DNA of 64,000 bases from Nephrocerus scutellatus (Eukaryota; Arthropoda; Insecta; Diptera; Pipunculidae), in assembly GCA_947095585.1 (NCBI GenBank), contig OX352761.1, positions 78,585,767 through 78,649,766 on the forward strand, written 5' to 3'. Of this stretch, positions 1 to 9,240 are shown piece after piece. The stretch's first letter is position 1. Each line of letters opens with the position of its first letter. A program made the translations under genes and the position numbers. The notes below the pieces were generated by a model. It was given only the letters and a program-made list of their open reading frames with translations, was not told the origin of the DNA and did not search any database.

Positions 1-1
1 T

Positions 2-726
2 TTAAAACCATTAGAAAAGGTGACAAAATCAATATCGGGAGAATTACTTGACTGCTTCTCTAGTCATTCCCCTAGCCAACGGGTTGAGTTCAGTTTTCAA
101 AGGCTTCGAAAACAAACCATTTGAAGAAGCTGTAAAAAATGTGGTAATAAAACTTAATAAATCAATGGGAGAACGGTTTGATAGACTAGAGAATAGCAAT
201 ACTCTTTCGATAGCCACCTTTCTAGACCCACGATTTAAGCAAATAGCCTTCAAGGACAAAAGAAATGCAGAATGTGCAAAGAAAAACGTGTTGTCACTGG
301 TGGCAGAAAAGTTTTTGGCCCAATTTTGGCTTCCCGCAATGATCCTATACCTTCAACCACAAATATGCATGACGATGATGATGATGATGAAGATGATATT
401 TGGACCGAGTTCGACAAAGAAGCCGCCCAATATAAGCAAAACGGAACGTCCACAAGCAAGGCCATAACGGAAGTGCAGAGATTCCTGGACTGTGATAGGC
501 TTCCTAGGAAAGAAGACCCACTCAAGTGGTGGATGGAAAATAGATATATGTTTCCCAAGCTTGCGGTAGTTGCGCAGGAAAGGCTCAGCGCAATCGCCAC
601 ATCCGTACCATGCGAGAGGCTGTTTTCGAAGGCTGGGCAAATTATTTCGGAGAGGCGAAGCCGGCATAGCAGTACAAAATTAAAAATGTTGCTTTTTTTG
701 AATAGCAATTCAAATTTTACATGTTA
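2..726 (+). pseudogene. hAT (ZBED-like) transposase C-terminus, frameshifted
   Basis: Coding similarity to the C-terminal half of ZBED-type hAT transposases is spread over three frames. Residues resembling the stretch before the catalytic-domain end are in frame 2 (2-45). Frame 3 from about 48 continues with TASLVIPLANGL and the family motif LDPRFK. After a further shift near 300, frame 2 (to 726) carries an acidic Asp-rich run and then the hAT dimerisation domain, recognisable from DPLKWW, a spaced PCERLFSKAGQI and ISERR. At least two frameshifts make it non-functional. It ends in a stop just after the dimerisation domain, which is the normal C-terminus for the family. A domesticated ZBED gene is unlikely because of the frameshifts and the adjacent transposon end. 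Confidence 0.85.
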
Positions 727-1214
727 ATAATGGATTTACTTTTTGACTTTCTTTCTGGACGTTGAGGTTCTTTACTTTCTTTTATATGCCAAAGATGTAC
801 TTTTTGTACTCACGAATTCTTCCCATCTTATGTTATCAAAAAATGTGTTATAATTGAAACAATTAAATGTGTACATAATATGTTTACTTTTTGCTTATTG
901 CCTTACGGATATTAAGGTTATTTTTTTATTTATTATTTACCAAAGAAGATATTTTAAGTTCGTCAATTTTCATTTTCTTCCTAATTTATGAGTTCTGGTT
1001 TAAAAGAATTTACTATGTACCTTGTTTTTAAAAAAAAAAAAAAACATTTTTTTGTTCCTATGCATTTTTTGCACTATTCAATAAATTAAATATATGTAAA
1101 AACAAAAAAGTTATACGTCATCGATGTATAGTGAATAAAATATTTGCTTTTTTAATTTATAAAAACCTATTTACTACGCATGCGCAGTAATATGACTCCA
1201 TTACGAATTCAATT

Positions 1215-1253
1215 TAGCAGTTTACATTAGCAGTTTACATTAGCAGTTTACAT
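1215..1253 (+). repeat. 3 x 13-bp tandem repeat near hAT end
   Basis: Three exact copies of TAGCAGTTTACAT lie in tandem about 60-100 bp inside the inferred hAT terminus. Subterminal repeats of this kind bind transposase in hAT elements; that role is inferred here from position only. Confidence 0.8.
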
Positions 1254-1273
1254 TCACAGTGAATAAGAAATCG

Positions 1274-1297
1274 CATTCGCAGTTCTAACTGCGAATG
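1274..1297. repeat. Perfect hairpin in hAT subterminal region
   Basis: CATTCGCAGTT, a 2-base loop, then the exact reverse complement AACTGCGAATG: an 11-bp perfect stem just inside the hAT terminal repeat. It may be subterminal structure of the transposon; it is not next to a gene that would make it a terminator. Confidence 0.75.
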
Positions 1298-1323
1298 GAA
1301 ATTCACAACTTAGCCCATCTCTA

Positions 1324-1571
1324 GTTTCTACCAAGCCAATAATTTTGTGGATTTATGCGCTCCCGCACTTTCCTGTGTACTTGCTCCCTCAGAGATTTCA
1401 TGTCAATTTTCTTTATTGCTAAATTTTACTTCAAAAAGTTCGGGAACAGACCTATTGATTCAATAAAAAAAATCAAACATTTTTGTGCTATTAGAACATG
1501 TTCATTGATAGCTTGACTGCTCGAGCAATAATAGCTTAATGTTCGCAAAATTTTAGTGAAGTGAAGTATCA
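1324..1571. other. Non-coding spacer, no feature seen
   Basis: AT-rich sequence between the hAT end and the Inos fragment. No coding similarity or repeat was recognised in it. Confidence 0.5.
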
Positions 1572-1925
1572 TACCACTCGTGGCGACAAGCAAATGGAAA
1601 ACTTCAGGTTCAACCTGAAACTTTTTCTTTGAAAATTCGAACCAGCACGGATGTTCCTAAGCTTGGTGTTATGCGTTTTGGCTGGGGAGGAAATAATGGT
1701 TCTTTATTAGCTGCCGGACTTGAGGGTAATCGTCGCCAATTAGAATGGAGAAAGCGTACTGGAATACAGAACGCCAACTGGTTTGGTTCGATTGCACAAA
1801 CTTCGACGGTTTACCTAGGAATCGATGATGTAAGTAAAGATCTCTATATACCAAGGAATGATTTATTATCAATGGTGGATCCACACGATACGATGTTGAC
1901 GGTTGAGACATTCGTTCGGAGTAGT
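1572..1925 (+). pseudogene. Inos: Inos (myo-inositol-1-phosphate synthase) fragment
   Basis: Part of the N-terminal NAD-binding region of inositol-3-phosphate synthase, the enzyme converting glucose-6-phosphate to inositol-3-phosphate. The frame reads through NGKLQVQPETFSLKIRT, then VPKLGVMRFGWGGNNGS, which contains the family's Gly-rich GGNNG NAD-binding motif, then ANW(F)GSI, a YIP motif and MVDPHD. After a frameshift near 1890 the sequence VDG-stop-DI matches the family's VDGWDI with Trp changed to a stop codon. No start codon belongs to it, and homology stops near 1925 at a LINE RNase H fragment. It covers perhaps a fifth of the usual protein of more than 500 residues. It is uninterrupted across this stretch, so it may be a processed copy, but the host gene's intron positions are not known to me. 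Confidence 0.85.
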
Positions 1926-1938
1926 AGCAGAAAAGGTG

Positions 1939-2451
1939 TCTGGGCGTACGCAACAATACCCTAGCAGGGAAAGTTGGAAAAATTCAAATGAGATACTTAG
2001 GGAATTCGAACCCATATTCTACACTGACGGTTCTCTTACCGATGAAGGAACTGGCGCAGGATGGTTCTAAGATGAGAATTCTAAGGAGTCATTCGCACTT
2101 GGAAAATGGCCAACTGTTTTTCAAACAGAAATATTTGCTATTTTACAGGTTGCCAACTGAGCTGTCTCCAAAAAGATACAAGGACGAAACTTTGCAATAT
2201 GTAGTGATACGCAAGCTGCCCTACTAACACAGGAATTACCTTGTGTCAATTCGAAGATTGTTCTGGAATGTAAGAGACTGAACTCTATTTCAAGATGGAC
2301 TTCCGAATTTGCTGATGCACTTGCAAGAAGTAGTGGGAATATCCAGAATGAGCTGTCGGAGCATGGTCGTTTTACTTACAGCCGACTGGAAGTCATATGT
2401 TCAAGTTGGGACTTATATTGGATCCAATATGCAAGTGAAGAAAAACCATAG
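1939..2451 (+). pseudogene. LINE RNase H domain and 3' end, degenerate
   Basis: Remnant of the C-terminal RNase HI domain found in I/R1/LOA/jockey-group non-LTR retrotransposons. The frame starting near 1939 reads PIFYTDGSL (first catalytic Asp) and GAGW, then an in-frame TAA at 2068-2070, then FQTEIFAIL (catalytic Glu). After a frameshift near 2130-2190 it resumes as CSDTQAALL (third Asp) and ends with ADALARSSG, the conserved end of the domain, before a stop at 2449-2451. The usual LxWVPGHxGxxGNE block between the third Asp and ADALAR is missing, so there is also an internal deletion. The clade cannot be fixed from RNase H alone. Confidence 0.75.
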
Positions 2452-2897
2452 CTACCAACTTAAAGGAGGAAGTCGACGACGATGACGTTTGTGCCGAGTT
2501 GTTGTGAGTGTGGGCTGGTTGAAGCACAATAAAAATATATTATCAGTTAAAGATAAAGCAATCGTGTTATTTTTATTTCTGATTTCTCAATAATATTAAT
2601 TTAAAACAAACCTTGGCTGTATACAATGTTTATAGTTTCATCTTCAAGAGCAAGAATAAATGAATAAAGTTGTCCTTGGAAAAAACATGGCGATCTCAAA
2701 TCTATACTTCGCAGTACTTAATAAACTGTCCGACTTATTGATCTTCGTCGAAAACGTAAGTCTTACTGGAATTGCTGTCTTAAAAGGTAGATCCGCCGAA
2801 ATGAGTGCTATCCTAGGATAAACACTGTTTCACACTGTCCTTTTTCTGTCAAGCTAGTGCAATTATATTGCCCAGCATCTTTTTTATGCACAGTCTT
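2452..2897. other. Non-coding sequence after LINE fragment
   Basis: AT-rich sequence with no convincing coding frame or repeat. The first part may be the 3' untranslated region of the LINE fragment upstream. The minisatellite begins near 2898. Confidence 0.4.
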
Positions 2898-3339
2898 CGA
2901 CCCCATCCTCCTAGAGCTGTCTTAAAATCACCATTCAACTCAACGACCCCGAAAACTATGGAGTCAACACTAATATCAGGCCCCCTCAGGCATTGACCCC
3001 ATCCGCCTAAACCTGCCTTACCACCACCACTCCACTCAGCGACCCCAAAAACTATGGAATCGACACTCATATCAGTCACGCCTCCCCCCTCAGTTATCAA
3101 CCTCATTCCCCTAGAGGTGTCTTACCATAACCATTCAACTCAACGTCCTGAAAACTATAGAATCGACACTAATATCGGTCGCCCCACCCCCTTAAGTTAT
3201 CGACCCCATCCCCCTAGAGCTGTCTTACAATCACCATTCAATTCAACGACCCAGAAAACTATGGATTGACCCTATCCGCCTAAAGCTGCCTTACCACCAG
3301 CACTCCACTCAGCGACCCCGAAAACTATAGAATCGACAT
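2898..3339 (+). repeat. ~104-bp minisatellite, left block
   Basis: A degenerate tandem repeat with phase marks CGACCCCATCC at 2898, 2994, 3098, 3201 and a shortened unit at 3267 (steps 96, 104, 103, 66). Each unit carries a C-rich segment, a CTGTCTTACCA-like segment and GAAAACTATAGAATCGACA. The last unit breaks off at the BEL element boundary and the phase resumes at 8908 on the other side, so the two blocks were one array. Open frames across it are by-products of the repeat. Confidence 0.85.
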
Positions 3340-3656
3340 TGATGAGAATGCGGTTATGTCGAATGCTTGCACGAGTAGAAAACTTTATTGAAATGCATAT
3401 ATTGAACATATGCAATAATTTCTAGTATTTACAATTAGTGAACTTAAATCACAAGCAAATTTGTATAAAAAAGATTTATTGAATTCGTTATGCATAGAGA
3501 TTAAAGCTGCGGCGACGTGGTTCAGTCTGCACTCGATCGATAGACAAAAGGGAAGAAGTAGAACTGACAATTATCTCAAATGTCATTTTCTCATAGTAGT
3601 AGGTAACTTCCGATGTGCGTGTTTGTGTGTATATCTTGTTGGCTAACGATCCAACA
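3340..3656 (-). repeat. BEL element 3' LTR
   Basis: A 317-bp LTR, nearly identical to 8605-8907, with the downstream end on the left. It carries about 14 extra bases near 3350-3365 absent from the other LTR, plus scattered substitutions. The inner edge at 3656 abuts a purine-rich stretch on the minus strand (AGGGCGGCCGGCAA), the likely polypurine tract. Confidence 0.92.
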
Positions 3657-4880
3657 TTGCCGGCCGCCCTAAAGGATTTTAATACTTTAGTTGCTGATTG
3701 TTGTTGTTGTCTGGGATGGGCATTAGGCACAGTTTTGTCACTGGTCGCTTGTAGACAGCGTTCTGACATCACGCTGTTGCGACTCGAACTCGTCCGTCAG
3801 ATCCCGGATGCATATCGATGACTCTGCCGAGTAGCCCTTTCGAAGGTGGCGTGGTTTCTTCCTTGATGAGCACCAATTGGCCGATGACAATGTTGTCGTT
3901 GTTTCTCAACCACTTTGGGCGTTGTTGCAGGCGGGCGAGGTATTATGTAGACCAAATTCTCAAGAAATGCTGGTACATCCTTTGAACTAGTTGGAAACGA
4001 TTGAGACGGTTGGTTTTCACCTCGAGCAATGCTGGTTCGGGTGTCGTGATTGGTGCCTCCCCGATCAGAAAATGACCTGGGGTGAGGATCGTGCAGTCAT
4101 CTGGGTCGTCCGACATGGGGCATAATGGTCACGAATTCAAGCACGATTCGATCTAGCACAGCGACGTCGTCAATTCCTCGAATGTGAGTAAGGTTTCGCC
4201 CATAACACGTCGTAAATGATGTTTCACTGATTTCACTCCTGCTTCCCACAATCCGCCGAAATGTGGTGAAGCAGGAGGGATAAATTTCCAGGTGGTGCCA
4301 TTTTGAGCCAATAGTGCAGCTATCTCGGGACTCACAGCTTTAGTGCTCTGCTGATGTAGGAATGCCAGTTGACGACTGGATCCGACGAAGTTGGTTGCAC
4401 AATCGCTGTATAGGCTTTGGATTTTGCCTCTTCGCGCAGTGAACCTCTTAAACGATGCGATGAATGCATTGGTGGTGAGCTCGGACACCAGCTCCAAATG
4501 CAGTGCTTTGGTGGATAGACAGACGAACGGCCCTTATGTAATTTGATCGATATCGGACCGGCATAGTCCACACCGCTGTGCAAAAACGGCCTCGATGGTG
4601 TAACACGATGCGATGGAAGATTCGCCATCATTTGCTGGCTCGTGATTGATCGATGGCAAAAGCACACGACGCATTTTTGGACGTGCGAGCGCACCAGGGT
4701 TTTGATGCTCAGGATCCAGTAGTGCTTTCGTAAATGAGCCAACATCAGCTGTTGACCGCTGTGTAGCGTTGTGCGAATTGCTTGTGAAATGATTAATTGG
4801 GTGAGTTGATCATCTTTGGGAAGAATTATCGGATGCTTCTCTGTGTATGGCACATTCGAATTTTTAAGCCACCCTCCAAC
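3657..4880 (-). pseudogene. BEL integrase region, frameshifted
   Basis: Integrase inserts the cDNA into the host genome. On the minus strand, 4853 downward shows the N-terminal HHCC zinc-binding module (RTTLHSGQQ, HLRKHYW and KCVVCFC), followed by VDYAGP with the first catalytic Asp. After a frameshift near 4500 the core continues with SDCATNFVGS (second Asp) and SPHFGGLWEAGVKS (third acidic residue). The C-terminal tail toward 3850 is scattered over more than one frame, with stops. The zinc module and core motifs are those of BEL/Pao integrases rather than gypsy. Inactive because of frameshifts. Confidence 0.88.
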
Positions 4881-4955
4881 ACGTAGGATCCCGTAGACGT
4901 CGACGAAAGGGTTTAGAGACCGAATTGGGCTTCTAATGTGTAGGTGTTCCCCTGA

Positions 4956-5942
4956 CTAGCATCGTGATATCTCGTCAGCGAAATGGATTGATTGAACCAG
5001 CCTGACCCAGTACTCGAATGACCAATGAAGCTCCGGTATGGTTATGAAACCTTCTAATCGCGTTGCTGCGCTGATACGTCGACGATGGATAGGGCGTCTG
5101 CATAAAGCCGTGACACGAAGTAATTTGCCGAGCGATGAACATCGAGCGAGTAAATGGTATATGTCGTTGCGACACGTTACGGTTTCTGCATGCGTTGCGA
5201 TCATTGAATTTATTTTGCGTTCATCGATGTTCGTGTAAGCCTCGCGAGTCTTCTGAAGTGGCCACTTACTTATATCTTCCCGCAGCCAAACAGGACCCGT
5301 CCACCACAATGGATGGTTGTGTAATGATGATGGTTCAACGCCACGGGACGCGCAGTCAGCGGGTTTCTGCTTAGTGTCAACATGGTTCCAATTGTTGGGC
5401 TGAAGATAGTCTAGGATTTGCGAAACCCGGTTTGCCACGAACGTCTTCCACCGGTTAGGAGAACTGCGTAACCAACCAAGAACCACTTCCGAATCGGTCC
5501 ATGCGAACATTTGAGACTGTGACACGTTAAGGGATGTGCCGATGGTGTGCATGAGTTTGGATAGGAGTACGCTGGCACAAAGCTCCAATCGTGGCAAGCT
5601 GATGGTCTTCAGTGGGGCAACCTTTGTTTTGGATGCCAGAATATTGATGTTTACAGATCCATCTGTCGACGTCGTACGAGTATACACCACAGCTGCGTAG
5701 GCCTTGGAGGAGGCGTCGCTGAAGCCGTGAATTTGAATATCGGCGTGGCGACGATATGCCGAGTACCCACAACTCTTGGAACATGATTTTTGCGATAATT
5801 GTGGTCGGGGATACCCAGCCGAGCGGATCGAAGATCTTCGATGATTGCGACAATATTGTTCGTTTGGTTGGTGCACGAATGTCAGATACTGAGCTGATGT
5901 TGAATCCGAAACAATCGGCCGAGGGAGACCAATGCAGTCCAA
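4956..5942 (-). pseudogene. BEL RNase H and connection domain
   Basis: Continues the pol polyprotein after a frameshift from the RT frame near 5770-5800. IQIHGFSDASSKAYAAVVY holds the first catalytic Asp of RNase H. ISLPRLELCASVLLSKL holds the conserved Glu, and FAWTDSEVVLGWL the next Asp. KPADCASRGV follows near the domain's end. The reading frame stops at 4956 inside the region that would lead to integrase, so the polyprotein is broken here too. This motif set is the A17/BEL type. Confidence 0.88.
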
Positions 5943-6858
5943 GAGTTTTCACTGATTGATCGCAATTTAGCTCACGTCGTCCCTGAGGCTCGCGGAATTC
6001 GGCCGGTATCTCATTGAGAAGATGTTGGCTGTTCGAGGACCACTTCCGCAGTTCAAAACCGCCACATCGGAGCAACGCCACTATTTGTCTCTGGACTTCG
6101 ATTAAATCCGCAGTGTCGTGTGAACCGGTCATCAAGTCGTCGACGTAAAAGTCTCTTGAGGCGACTTCAGCTGCGATGGGAAATCTCTCCTGTTCGTCTC
6201 GTGCGAGCTGATGGATGGTACGAATTGACAGATACGGAGCGCTGGAAGTGCCGTAAGAGACGGTGCACAATCGAAAATCTCTTATTGGTTCTTCTGGGGA
6301 ATTTCGCCATACGATTCGCTGATAGTTCCTATGCTCGGGTGCTATCAGGATCTGTCGGTACATCTGCTTGATATCTGCAACGAAAACGAATTTGTGGTTG
6401 CGAAAACGAGTAAGTATTTCGAAGACGCTGTGCTGAAGTTTGGGACCAATGCGAAGCTTCTGATTTAGCGATACTCCAGTCGTTGTTTTATGTGATGCGT
6501 CGAAAACCACACGTAGTTTTCGTTGCATTACACCGTGATGAGGAAGATAACACATCTGATCAGGCGATTTGCTGTCGTCGTTCAACACTTCCTCCATATG
6601 GACCGATTCCAGATAATCCTGCATGAACTTGTTGTACTCTGCACGGAGTTGGCAATTCTTAGTAAGCCGACGTTCCATATGTTGCAGTCTGAGGATTGCG
6701 CCGTCTCGTGATCTTCCAAGTGGTGATGAATTGTCGTTGAGCGGCAGGAACACTGTGTATCTTCCATCTTCATTGCGATAGTGTGTTGATTCGTAATGCT
6801 GTTCACATTTTGATTCATCGTGGGTTGGCACGATGGTAATGGGGATCGGCAAGTTCAA
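5770..6858 (-). pseudogene. BEL reverse transcriptase
   Basis: Reverse transcriptase of the BEL element. Counting from 6858, residues near 112-121 read QRKLRVVFDA, residues 159-167 FVADIKQMY contain a first catalytic Asp, and residues 238-241 are the YVDD box (about 6147-6136) with the BEL-typical FYVDDLMTG context. SSKIFDPLGW follows in the thumb/connection region. The upstream side overlaps the end of the protease frame out of phase, and the frame is lost near 5770. Motifs are intact but the polyprotein is not. Confidence 0.9.
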
Positions 6859-6874
6859 AATGTTTCAAGTGTGG

Positions 6875-7710
6875 TCATTGATGTGTGTCGATGGGTTGAG
6901 ATGGCAGCGTGTCTGTGATCTTCTCGACTACAAGGGCTGTGATTGAGATCGAAAATGCTGCATCGGTTCGGGATTGTAATACGAATTCAACAAGTGAACG
7001 CGACATGGGCGCCTCATTGGCACAGATGCCACTGATTGCGACTGCTGCTGGTTTTCTCGATAATCCGATACGATTTGCGGTGCTCTCTGAAACGAAGCTG
7101 ATCTGTGACCCCGAATCCAAGAGAGCTCGAACGGTGAAGTTTTGGTTGGCGTGTGATACGATGACGATTGCTGTGGCGAGCAGCACATCTGCGAATGGCG
7201 ATGCGACATGGTTGGCTGTGACCTGAGTATGTGATGATGATCCGACGGATTTTCTGGTGCCCGAATTTGAGATGTGCAGAAGCGTGTGGTGTCTTCTATT
7301 GCAAATTCGGCAAAAACTGGATCTGCAGACCAAACTAGAGTGGCCTGTCCGCAAACAGTTAAAACATAACGATGCGGTCGAGTCCGCGATGGATGCGATG
7401 ATGCCGGAACTGCTAGATACGAGTGTGATGAATTTGATTTGGTTCGAGTCATGGAAATCATCTCCAGCGATTGCCATCGGGCGTCCAGGAAATCGATCAA
7501 CTCCTTGTATGATGGATATTTCGCTCGGGTTAATGACATCTCCCATTGTTGGTGGGTTTCTGGGTCGAGTTTGTCAGCAATTATGTTGATCAATATGATA
7601 TCCCATGTGTTAATCGGCACTCCTAAAACCTTCAAGCAGCGAACGGTGTCGGTCGATACGTCGAGAATTTTGCGCAATCCTGCAGCTGATTCAAGTTGCA
7701 AGGCTGGCAT
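6875..7710 (-). pseudogene. BEL gag zinc knuckle and protease
   Basis: After gag shifts frame near 7450, the minus strand shows a cysteine array, CFNCLRTGHSSLVC followed by CRICNRRHHTLLH, typical of the BEL gag C-terminus. An aspartic protease follows: VRALLDSGSQISFVS, with the DSG active site and the BEL signature LLDSGSQ. It ends at 6875, 16 bases before the RT frame opens in another phase. The part upstream of 7450 (7710 downward) is gag in the same frame as the main gag frame, interrupted only by the TAG at 7780. Confidence 0.88.
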
Positions 7711-8352
7711 TGGGCGAAACTTGCGAAGATGGCTGTCGATAATGAAACGACGGTGATCGTATCGATCTCGGAGAATGCGCTATGCCTCCTCGTAGTTATC
7801 GTTCGTGATGCTCACGGACTTGAGCAACAAGGCTGCATCTCCAGTCAGATTTGCTTTTAGGTAGTGCAGTTTCTGTGAGTTAGCCAGCCTTTCGTTGTTG
7901 TGGATGAGGTCAACAAATAAATTTTCAAATTCGGTCCAACTGGTGTACTCACCGTTGAAGGTTGGAACGTTGATTCGAGGCAAATGTGCATCGATGGACT
8001 GTTGATTTGATGATGATTTGACCTCATCTTGCCGACTGTCAATATCGGATATTTGTCTTCTCACTGTCTTCAGGTTGGAAATCGCTGCGAAGTAATAATC
8101 CTCCACTTGTTCACGTTTTACGTATTCTCCCTCAATTTCCTCCGCAGCGCACACAGCTTCGACCTGGTATTGCACCTCGCAGAACTCCCGATAGATTGAT
8201 TCCACGTGGTCGATCCGCGCCTGTATGACCTCTTCAGTCACACCTGGAGTCTCACTCGTTATCCCATTACTCTTTTTTACTGCTCTCTGGAAGGTCCGCT
8301 GTAGCGATGCTTTTTTTACACGAATCGTCGTCATGGCACTTTGTATTGCCAC
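7450..8352 (-). pseudogene. BEL gag with in-frame stop
   Basis: Gag forms the particle core. From the ATG near 8352 the frame runs through an acidic helical region and reaches LPRINVPTFNGEYTSWTEF, the DUF1759-like signature of BEL/Pao gag, then LHYLKANLTGDAALLL. A TAG stop follows EEA at 7780-7782. The same frame then continues with RILRDRYDHRRF and RWQSLE to about 7450, where it shifts. A single premature stop in otherwise well-kept coding sequence suggests moderate age. Confidence 0.88.
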
Positions 8353-8524
8353 ACCACTGATGCGAGCGAATTAACTTACTTAACCTTTCACACAAAAGAC
8401 ATGCACTTGGTCGATCACTATTGTGTCTCTTACCCGAGTTTGATTGTGTTGCGAAACGAAAGAATATCTGGCTCTCGAAGGCCCAAAATGTTGGATGAGT
8501 TGTGATGATTGCTTGGTCTGAAAA

Positions 8525-8600
8525 ACAAAGATGTTGAATGAATAGCGAATATGAAAGACCAAAATGTCGAATGAATAGCGAATACGAAAGACCAAAACGT
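8525..8600 (-). repeat. 33-bp tandem repeat in BEL leader
   Basis: A 33-bp unit (start ATGTTGAATGAATAGCGAAT at 8531, again from 8564) repeats about 2.3 times, with a more decayed copy near 8485. It lies between the 5' LTR and gag. Because 33 is divisible by 3 it creates a repeated 11-residue open frame; I regard that as accidental. Confidence 0.75.
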
Positions 8601-8604
8601 GGAT

Positions 8605-8907
8605 TGATGAGAATGCATTGCACGAGTAGAAAACTTTATTGAAATGCATATATTGAACATATGCAATAATTTCTAGTATTTACAATTAGTGAACTTAAAT
8701 CACAAGCAAATTTGTATAAAAAAGATTTATTGAATTTGTTATGCATAGAGATTAAAGCTGCGGCGACGTGGTTCAGTCTGCACTCGATCGATAGACAAAA
8801 GGGAAGAAGTAGAACTGACAATTCTCTCAAATGTCATTTTCTCATAGTAGTGGGTAACTTCCGATGTGCGTGCTTGTGTGTATATCTTGTTGGCTAACGA
8901 TCCAACA
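8605..8907 (-). repeat. BEL element 5' LTR
   Basis: 303 bp, matching 3340-3656 apart from a 14-bp indel and several substitutions. As the upstream LTR it would hold the promoter. The primer-binding site should lie at 8585-8604, but I could not match it to a tRNA. Confidence 0.92.
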
Positions 8908-9240
8908 CTAATATTGATCACGACCCAATCCCCCTAGATCTGCCTTACCATCACTATTCAACTCAACGACCCCGAAAACTATAGAATCGACACAAATATC
9001 GGTCACCCCACCCCCCTCAGCTATCGACCACATCCCCCTAGTGCTGTCTTATCATCACCATTCAACTCAACAACCCCGAAAACTATAGAATCGACACTAA
9101 TTACTGGCACTCTCCCCCCAGCAGGGATACATAACTCAATAATAGGAGTGTACTACCGACACTATTCATAACGGCAATACCGAAAACTGTGAGTCCGACA
9201 CTAATATCGGAGGCCACCCCTCCAAAAAACCTGCTACCCC
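8908..9240 (+). repeat. ~104-bp minisatellite, right block
   Basis: Continues the array cut by the BEL element. Phase marks CGACCCAATCC at 8921 and CGACCACATCC at 9025 are 104 bp apart, with a third, strongly decayed unit to about 9240. Segments match the left block, including GAAAACTATAGAATCGACA. Confidence 0.85.

Larger units (their letters stand above)
1..1323 (+). mobile_element. hAT DNA transposon, 3' portion
   Basis: The right half of a hAT-superfamily cut-and-paste transposon, whose left end lies outside the window. It contains a decayed transposase C-terminus followed by about 600 bp of AT-rich tail. The element appears to end at 1311-1323, where the bottom strand reads TAGAGATGGGCTA, a good match to hAT terminal inverted repeats of the TAGAGATGGGC type. 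Short direct repeats and a perfect hairpin just inside the end are typical subterminal structure. The partner inverted repeat and the 8-bp target duplication cannot be tested because the left end is missing. Confidence 0.75.
3340..8907 (-). mobile_element. BEL/Pao LTR retrotransposon, full-length but broken
   Basis: A 5.57-kb element with matching terminal repeats and the BEL gene order on the minus strand: gag with zinc knuckles, DSG protease, YVDD reverse transcriptase, RNase H, integrase. LTR ends read TGTTGG...TCATCA on the minus strand. The coding region is interrupted by an in-frame TAG in gag and by frameshifts between gag and protease, in RT and within integrase. It sits inside the 104-bp minisatellite. 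No clear 4-6 bp target duplication is visible: the left flank ends GACAT and the right flank starts CTAAT, and the repeat phase is continuous across the element. Confidence 0.92.

Noticed and set aside
2849..3269. Gly-rich and Pro-rich open frames at 2.8-3.3 kb
   Set aside because: They arise from the 104-bp minisatellite.
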